This document shows, in pieces, positions 57,201 through 64,000 of a DNA stretch of 64,000 bases. Below the pieces are notes generated by a model. The model was not told the origin of the DNA. It did not search any database and saw nothing but the letters and a program-made list of their open reading frames with translations. This stretch comes from Porogramme epimiltina (taxonomy: Eukaryota; Basidiomycota; Agaricomycetes; Polyporales; Polyporaceae): contig FTLJ01000046.1 of assembly GCA_900155495.1 (NCBI GenBank), positions 2,385 to 66,384 of the forward strand, given 5' to 3'. Position 1 is the stretch's first letter. Each line of letters begins with the position of its first letter. Made by a program: the position numbers and the translations under genes.

Positions 57201-59822
57201 TGGAATTCGCTCTCGAGGAGTCGGCAAATCTGATAGAACACGAGGCGTTAGCGGGATTGCGTCTCAAGGAAGCACCTGAGACGAGCACGCACATGGTCAT
57301 ACGTGACGAACATAGGGAAATGCTCGTCCTTGAGCGCACCATACCGCTTTGGCAGATCTCCGCGCCAGTAGATCTCCTCGTCACGGTCGACCAGGCCTTG
57401 ATCCTGCTGCTCTTTCTTGCGCTTGGCAATGTTGAGGAGCTCGGTCGGGGATTGAGATGCAGTCGCGAGCGAGTCGAGGAGCTTGACGAAGTACTCTTCT
57501 ACCTTCTCGGCAAGCACACGAGATTGCGTGACGAAGAGCTGACGGGGTTTAGGCATGGAATCGCGTCGGCTTTCCCAAGCGCGTTCAATGCCGAGCATCT
57601 TGAAGAGCATCGTCGTTGTTTTCCTGCTTCCTATGAGAAACCGCCTGGACGCAATGAACAACAAACATACCCAGTCCCGCTACGACCGAGGACATAACAT
57701 GAGGAAGGGTGTTCGATGATCCTCTGCTCCTGCGGGCTAAAGAGCACGCGTAAGCACGCGTGAACGTCTAACGTATGAAGTACACGTACGTCACATTGAA
57801 AACGTGTGCGACGTCCTGGTCGGCCAAGATACCTAAGAGACGTTAGTGAGGCAAGAGGGGCGAATCTCACACACTCCTTACTATTGAGAAGTGCCTGAGA
57901 GAACATCACGAACTTCTCCAGCCTATGGAGTACGGTCAGCATCGACCTCGCATTGAAGGCATCAGCTTACACTAGGAGGGAATGCAACTGCGATGACGAT
58001 CAGTTATTGGAACAGGTAGTGGACGGCGTGAGTAGCTCTCACCTCTTCGAGATCTTCCTTCCGCATGTCTGAAATACCGAGTACTGGTTCAAGAGTCACG
58101 GGATCGGCTGGTGGAGGCCAGCATGCGGGTGTGTACACGTTGTCGCCGCGGTTTACTGGGGGGTTACGGAACGTGCATCTATGACGACGATCAGCAAAAC
58201 AAAACTGAAAGACGAAGGTATAGCTAACCTCTTCCTGTATTCCGCGCCTTTTCGTTCCAGATGTCTGCCCATGCAGTCCCAGAACCGACGGTCCAGCTGC
58301 GCATGAGTGTAGATCCCATATATCTTGAGAACTAAATTAGGGTTAGGGTCTGCATCTCACTGTTGCATCGGGATGCGCTTACCTTGCCGTTCCACCTGAT
58401 ACCCAGAATGTGTGACTAATTGCGTTTCGATTCGGTGAGGTACTCACTGAGCTCTCGAACTCGGGGATGCAGTCAACTTGGTACTGAGCAGGAAATGAGA
58501 ATACGGTCGCCGAGAGAGACGGAATCAGACGCACCACGAGACGAGTATCGCCCGTCATCTTCGCTTCGTAGATGGGAATCTCGACGTCCAAACCGGTCAG
58601 ACGTTTCTGGTTGTCGTCCGAGAAATGCCCCTTGGACAGTTGCCTGTTCGAAAATGTTCGAGGATGCAGACACGGGAACGGAGAAGATGCACTCACTTGA
58701 TCTTCTTCGCATAGATCCCGAACATCTTCGCGTCTTTCTTCCGCGCTTGCCTCAAATCCCGTTCCGCGCGAGTGGAGATTAGAATGCGCCATTCGCCGAA
58801 CCCATCCGCGCTGTCGAAATATAGCGCTGCTTTCATTGGTAATACCGGAGGAAGGGTCTCCGGGGGCGAGAGCCCCGTTGTTCCCTCAGTGGAACATGGT
58901 TCCGCTATCTGAGCATCGGGCGAGGGAGGCTCATTTGTGAAGCTAGAAGAGGGCGGGGGAATATATGCGGTTCTGATAAGGGGTGTGACAGGCTCTTCGC
59001 GAAACAAGGCCAGGTACGCCTACATGCCCTGTGAGCCCTACGCCCGAGTGACCCAGAAGCACGCACCTTGAAAACTTCCATCTGCTCGTAGAGAATGTCC
59101 CCGATCATCTGCGTCGCTCGGTTCTTCGTTGTCGGAAGCTCAGGTCCGTAGGCTAAGAGCGCCTTCTTGTCCGCCTCAGACAACTGTCCCCCACGTTTCC
59201 CCTTCTTCTTCTTGTTCTGACCCTTCCGCTTCACCGCAAACTCTACCTCCCCAAACTCATCTAGGGTCTCACACATATTCGCTTCGACGTCCTCGAAGGT
59301 TGCTTTGGAGAGAACGCGTAATGCTGCAGCCGACGTTTCCGTGAGATTGCGCTCCTTTCCGATCCACGTAGTCGGTATACGCGCTTCATGGGCGTTCGGT
59401 AAGAAGAGAAAGAAGAGTGAGAAACGAGTCAGCAGCTTGAAGGCGATCGATGAGAGGAAGGCCTCAGGGGTGTTTGGGAAATCCCGGATGAACGTCGTAT
59501 GGAGCAGACGATAGGTTGGTTCGTTGACGGCTTGAGTCGTGACACGGTTAGTGAGTAAGGCTAAGCCACGGAGAGTCTATGTTGACTCACCTGACAGAAC
59601 AAACTCCAAAGCGTAGGATGGATTTTCAACAAGCTCAAGGACAATGTCGTCCAAATCCGTAGGCGAATCCGCGATAGCAGATTCGACATGGCTGATTACG
59701 GTGGCCACAGCAGTGTCCTCCGTCAGCAGCCGAGTCTCGAATAATGTTGGAACAACATTGTTCAAGACACAGCGGCTGCTTCCAGGGGCGCGGCCACTGG
59801 GAGGTGAAAGATTCACCACCAT
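51226..59822 (-). CDS. TRANK1-like superfamily-1 (UvrD/Rep) helicase with TPR-like repeats and a CCCH motif
   Basis: ATG proposed at 59822 (MVVNLSPPSGRAPGSSR), stop 51226; about 20 short introns. The N-terminal region (LLTEDTAVATVISHVESAIA, LVENPSYALEFVLSG) resembles large fungal TRANK1-like NTPases. SF1 motifs appear in order: Walker A CYVLGRSGTGKTTTM, interrupted by an intron near 57650; DExQ box IYVDEAQDN (about 56500); motif III GMFWAGDTAQTI; motif IV LAVNYRSHGG; motif V YESKGLEFNDVLL; motif VI FLYVAITRARKNLWI. Next come helical TPR-like pairs (WAKTALSLFNNRRYMQAMH, YKAAQAYSSAAEYTLAAQHY), a C-x8-C-x4-C-x3-H cluster (53774-53718), and a long C-terminal helical region ending in an acidic tail. 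By family knowledge these are P-loop NTPases of unknown substrate; helicase activity is inferred from the motifs. Frames upstream of 59822 (to 60263) have no ATG and were not included. Confidence 0.85.
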
Positions 59823-61481
59823 CGCGATCTCGGGCACTGATGCGTGCTGTGTAGTTCAAGACCTTGATACTGCTCCGAGATCTCGAGCGAATGCTTCCTG
59901 ACTCAGAACAACCCAGAGGTTTCGTTCTGTGAGCCTCTGAGCCACTCGAGATGATCTCGTCGCGCGAAGCGAGTTCGCTTCGTAAGGGGCGATATGCTCA
60001 AAGGCCAACCGCGCGGGGTCAAAATAGAGCTGGCCCTGCGGAACGACAAGTTTGACGCGTTGCACGCCCACCGCCGTGTGATGCACACGACGCGAATGTG
60101 GGTATCGGTGTCGGGAGTAACAAAGCGGTGGTTTCTGCACCAACGCAGGCGAAATTTGAGAGGTGATGGAATGGAAAGATAAAGCGTGAGACTCAGAAGT
60201 CGTACGTAGAACTCGAAGTGCGGGGAGTCGTTGGGTGGATAGGGGCTGGTGTCCAAGTCTCAAGAGACGGAAGGCGAGAGTTACATATCACAATGGGTAG
60301 CTGGCTGCGGAATTTGAATGAGATTACGTAAATCAGGCGCCCATCGGCACCGACGCTCCGAGATGCTCTGCGAAGGAATCGATATCGAACGTTGACCTAC
60401 GTTGACTACGCATTCAACGTTCAACGTTCAACCGTCATCGCTGCGCTTGGTCAGTGTCTTCGGGTATCTTCCGTACCTCTGTCGTGGCTGTGTCCGACGC
60501 TCAGAGTGAACTTCCACCCGTGCGCCTTTGCCGTAACGGAGCATGAGCCTATAGTCACACCGTCTATCACTATACGTCATCCGAAGTTGCGCCAAGCATT
60601 GCGTTCCTACTACGGGTCATGGGCCACCTGTTAGGAAACACTGGCCCAGAATGGGCGCATCTTCAGTTATCTCACCTCCTCCTTCCTTTTGAAAATCAAA
60701 TTCCTACCAGCGATGGCGTATCAAGATTCAGCGTACGTCTCGTTGGATTTTCGGCTCTATCCGTGGATGCAGTCGTCTGCTGACGACTTTTCCACAACAG
60801 CAGAGATGCAGCTTCTATCACGCGGTTGATACGTGCTCTACCTGCTTCAATACAAGTTCTTTGGTTCTATCCGCACTGCCGGGTTCCTGATTTGTTGCGC
60901 TCTGTAGACGACCATCGACATCCCAAACCAGTGCCGCAATCCGTATAGTGTGCAAGGCAACATAGGTACGCAATCCTCTTGTTGGAGCGCTATACATTAT
61001 ATCTCGATATGTCTACAGTTAGGACGCTGGGTAAGAGATTAACCTCCTCTCGGTGAAGTTTGACTGGCAGCTAGGGCGTCAACGCGGCTTATAATGCTGC
61101 GTATATGGTACACGCCCCTTGTACTGTACGTTGTACTGCGTAGGTTCAACGTGACCCACTCTGACTAGACAGCTATCTGATCAGAAAATGTACCGGCTGT
61201 GTTTTGTTTCACTGCTGCGCTCCCATCACGTCATCATCTGCAAGCTCTGCTACGAGCGATGAGGGATCTAACAGGTGCGCCCACGTTGAATTGCGTAGTT
61301 GTGCATTTACGTCAAGCCCCACAACCACAAAGCTACCCTCGTCAGATCGACGGAGATACCATTGGATGGCAACATTCCGCAGGAGGCATATTAAGCTGGG
61401 TACCACATCTACAATCGCCCCGCCTACTAGACCTTTCCTCGAGTCTCGACGAAACGCGATAGCTTATTCCTATATGCCAAT
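59823..61481. other. Gene-poor interval between the helicase and the last DUF6533 gene
   Basis: About 1.66 kb. The first 440 bases keep a minus-strand open frame contiguous with the helicase but without ATG, so it is probably 5' UTR or leader. From 60260 to 61480 I see only short frames. Confidence 0.4.
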
Positions 61482-63231
61482 ATGGATAGCACAACCGTAG
61501 GATTATTCAGCTCTTTGTGAGTAATGCAACTGCCTAGTAGCGTCAGATTCCGTACACTGACACCGTAACGCGGAAGTCTCCTGGGGAAATATACAGGTGT
61601 AGCGGCATCAAGTAATTTAGTATTTCATTTCATATCGAATCTGAGTGCTAACGGTGGCTGACCCCAGCCCTCATATTCTACGAGCACGTCATCACCTTGA
61701 ATCGCGAGATTAGTCTCTTCTGGAAGCGGAGGTTTTCCGTCACAAGCATCCTCTTCATGGCCAACAGATACATTATCTTCATCTACACCGTGCTATCCTT
61801 GGTGCCATTACTCAACACTGCCCCTTGGACAGATCGCGTACGTTGGGGTTGTTTTTCGTCACAATTGGATCTAAAGCTTCCGCACCTTGCTAGATGTGAG
61901 TTAATAAATCAGGATGTACAAGCGTGGCGGATGAACGAAGGTATACTAGTTGTAATGAGGTACAATGGACGGTTTCGGCAGCGAAGTTTGCAACTTTCAT
62001 ACCACCAGCAGGTATGTTACGCTTAGGCACTTGCGTTCTATAGAATTCCCTAGTAAAGGCGAGCTACGCAGCGTTCTCCGCGGCTAGGGCCTATGCTCTA
62101 AGTCAGTCCATCGTTTTTACCACGCTCATCATGGTTCTTTCGCTCACTCCTCCGGGGGTCAACATAACAGTGCGTATGTCTGGTTCTCATGGAAAATACA
62201 TTGCGCTCAAAATGAGTCGTACCTACGTACCATCAGGTCCAATTCGTGTTTCAATTCGAAGGGGACGAGGACCCTGTGTTTAGGTGCCTAGCCTCAGAGG
62301 TACTCCCTTCTAACTCCGAGAATATTGCGTACGTTCTCCCTTCCCATCCCTCCTTGTTGACCTTATGTATCATTGCAGGCGTGGGTTTCCCTCCAATTCG
62401 ATAGCACCGTACGCGCAATTCCGTTAACACGGTTTACAGTTACGATTGCGTCTCGAATCCCTCTCATTGTAGCCGACGCCCTCGTCATCGCCCTCACGCT
62501 ACGGAAGCTGGCATTCCCTTTGCTTTCCGTGAGACCACTCATAGAGGACCGTCATCCGACTCTAATGGGTATATGTCTGCGTGATGGTAAGCACTCTAAG
62601 TCAAGTTTAGTATCGTTGAAAATCAAATTCTCAAGACGTTGCTCTCTGCAGGAGCTATCTACTTTATGTATGTTCGGTGCCATGTCTCGTGACGTGCTCA
62701 TGTACTTACCTTCCCTGTAGACTGCTCCTCATCTTTAATACCCTGCACCTATCCTCCCTCTTGATCTCTGTATGTTTCCCCATAATCGTATTTAACGTAT
62801 GGCACATTTAACGCCGACTTGTACGCAGCCGCTCAGCGACGGAGGAGTTTTGGAATTCACAAGCAATCTAATTGCATTCACTACGCCGTACGCCGCTACC
62901 TCCCCCTCTTCAACATCACAGCGCTTACCACATCCCAACCTGGCATAGGATCACAGCAATCCTCATCTCTCGCTTCATCATGAACCTCCAAGAGGCCCAC
63001 CTCCGCTTTATGAAGCTCGGCTCGGAAGACCCGCTCTACTTTTCGACTCACTTGAACAACACCCTCCCGAGCTTCGTCAATGCACCGGGCGTAGCGGAAG
63101 CTGCAAGTGCATCGATCCAAGAAAAAGGGCCAGATGACGCCAGTGATCAGGAGATTGAGGGAGTTCACGGCACGGAGGGAAAATCTCACGGAGCCACAGA
63201 GTTGTCTATCGACGTAGTTGTCTGCGCGTAG
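61482..63231 (+). CDS. DUF6533 seven-helix membrane protein (copy 3)
   Basis: ATG proposed at 61482 (MDSTTVGLFSS); the first two small exons are uncertain. The DUF6533 block is clear: LIFYEHVITLNREISLFWKR and SILFMANRYIIFIYTVLSLV. After short introns come ASYAAFSAARAYALS, VFTTLIMVLSLTPPGVNI, VTIASRIPLIVADALVIALT, a short AIYFM exon and LLLIFNTLHLSSLLIS. The final exon is joined through an unusual catag acceptor: ITAILISRFIMNLQEAHLR, then EDPLYFSTHLNNTLPSF and an acidic tail to TAG 63229-63231. The same final-exon acceptor type (ending atag) is needed in copy 2, supporting common descent. The conserved R-E-x-x-L-x-W motif of the family is present (REISLFW). Predicted seven-helix topology; function unknown. 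Confidence 0.78.
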
Positions 63232-64000
63232 TAGAACGCAGCCCGGACCCCAAAGATGCAGCGTGATAGGCTCAGTGCAAGGAATCTACTTACGACGTTC
63301 TATCCAAGGATGCTTTTACCACGAGTCCGAGCTCGTACGCGATGGGCAGTCTCGTCTTCGCAACCTACAGGCAGTCCGGGAAACAGCGAGAGCATGCGCA
63401 CCGACCGAGGCAAACGAAACGATACTTACTACCGCTTCCCATAGCAAATTTCAATTAGCATGGAAGCCCGCGTGGCATCGTTGTGTCTCCAAAGGGGCCA
63501 ATTGAAGTGCTGCGGCAATATGAAGTTGTATAGCCTCTGCCACTGGTGGAGAGTGACAGCGTGCACATAGGCAGAGAGGGTAAGTTGAGACACAGTAACA
63601 GAGGACATCCGTTTGGAAGTCGAGCGCCACGAACGTTTGACAGGATATGGCCACGAGTTTTCTAGAATCCGCTCCAGCGCCGAGTGTGAGGCCTAGGGTG
63701 GATATGCGTTGCGGTAATTACCGGTTGAATGGCACGTGTATTTGGGGGATCGAGATTTACGACCGCGACGCTGTCAAGCTTGCTTTACTTCACTGGCCTA
63801 GCTAGTTCAACCTCTTACCGTACGTCAACTGCAACGGAGGAAGTGCCTAGCAACAATGGGCACTCGGTGTTGCGCAAGACGGCGCCGTCCGATCGTCGAA
63901 TGTATTATGTCTCTAGTACATACCAGTGATTTTAAGGGCAACACAGCCTAAGGTCTTCCGCATGGTAGTTCGTTTTCCACCAGTATAGTGTATGTGTGTG
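63232..64000. other. Terminal interval without a supported gene
   Basis: Short frames only. A 66-codon frame near 63729 has no recognisable feature. Confidence 0.4.

Noticed and set aside
59856..60263. Minus-strand open frames suggesting a longer N-terminus for the helicase
   Set aside because: No ATG occurs in these frames between 60263 and 59823, and the composition looks non-coding.
1..64000. Intact transposon, LTR pair or CRISPR array
   Set aside because: No transposase or reverse transcriptase frame, no long terminal repeats and no regularly spaced repeats were found by eye.

Overview
This window looks like nuclear DNA of a filamentous basidiomycete, most likely an Agaricomycete. Almost every gene is cut by many very short introns (about 45-75 nt, GT...AG, often ending TAG). 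Intergenic spaces are short, and the gene content is fungal: Isa1, Gid1/Vid30, Dot1, a Sec4-type Rab, Arp5, CipC and a PDR/WBC-type ABC half-transporter. Several families are typical of mushroom-forming fungi: DUF6533 seven-helix proteins, an MLKL/HeLo-like helical-bundle protein, and a TRANK1-like UvrD helicase. There are no plasmid, phage, CRISPR or rRNA/tRNA signals that I can support.

Layout. 1-4.9 kb: a poorly resolved start, a small disordered protein packed with SUMO-related motifs (1137-1993 +), a 64-aa protein (2894-3136 -), short direct repeats, and the orphaned C-terminus of a DUF6533 protein (3672-3947 +). 4.9-7.8 kb: MLKL-NTD-like multidomain protein (-). 8.1-12.9 kb: two divergently oriented PNPOx-like flavin-barrel paralogues flanking the mitochondrial Fe-S assembly gene ISA1. 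14.5-17.5 kb: an unknown multi-exon protein with two internal repeated modules. 18-20.7 kb: GID1/VID30 with a 15-nt microexon. 21.9-22.7 kb: what looks like an N-terminally shortened O-fucosyltransferase-like gene. 23.7-25.5 kb: DUF6533 protein. 25.7-28.2 kb: ABCG half-transporter. 29.1-29.6 kb: CipC.

A housekeeping block follows at 32-39 kb: DOT1 (-), SEC4/RAB8 (+) and ARP5 (-). DOT1 and SEC4 share a divergent promoter interval, and SEC4 and ARP5 converge. The first exon of DOT1 contains the only ambiguous bases of the window, in a poly-G run flanked by a 20-bp duplication that breaks the frame. This is almost certainly an assembly defect.

The most unusual region is 39.4-59.8 kb, all on the minus strand. 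Two tandem paralogues of about 5 kb each share one architecture that I cannot match to a named family: disordered N-terminus, alpha-helical bundle, EF-hand, second helical region, lipocalin-like beta-barrel, two Cys-rich zinc-binding stretches, terminal coiled coil. They lie directly downstream of an 8.6-kb TRANK1-like superfamily-1 helicase gene with TPR-like repeats. The window closes with a second full-length DUF6533 gene (61482-63231 +). Exon boundaries were read from splice consensus and frame only; no alignment or transcript data were available.
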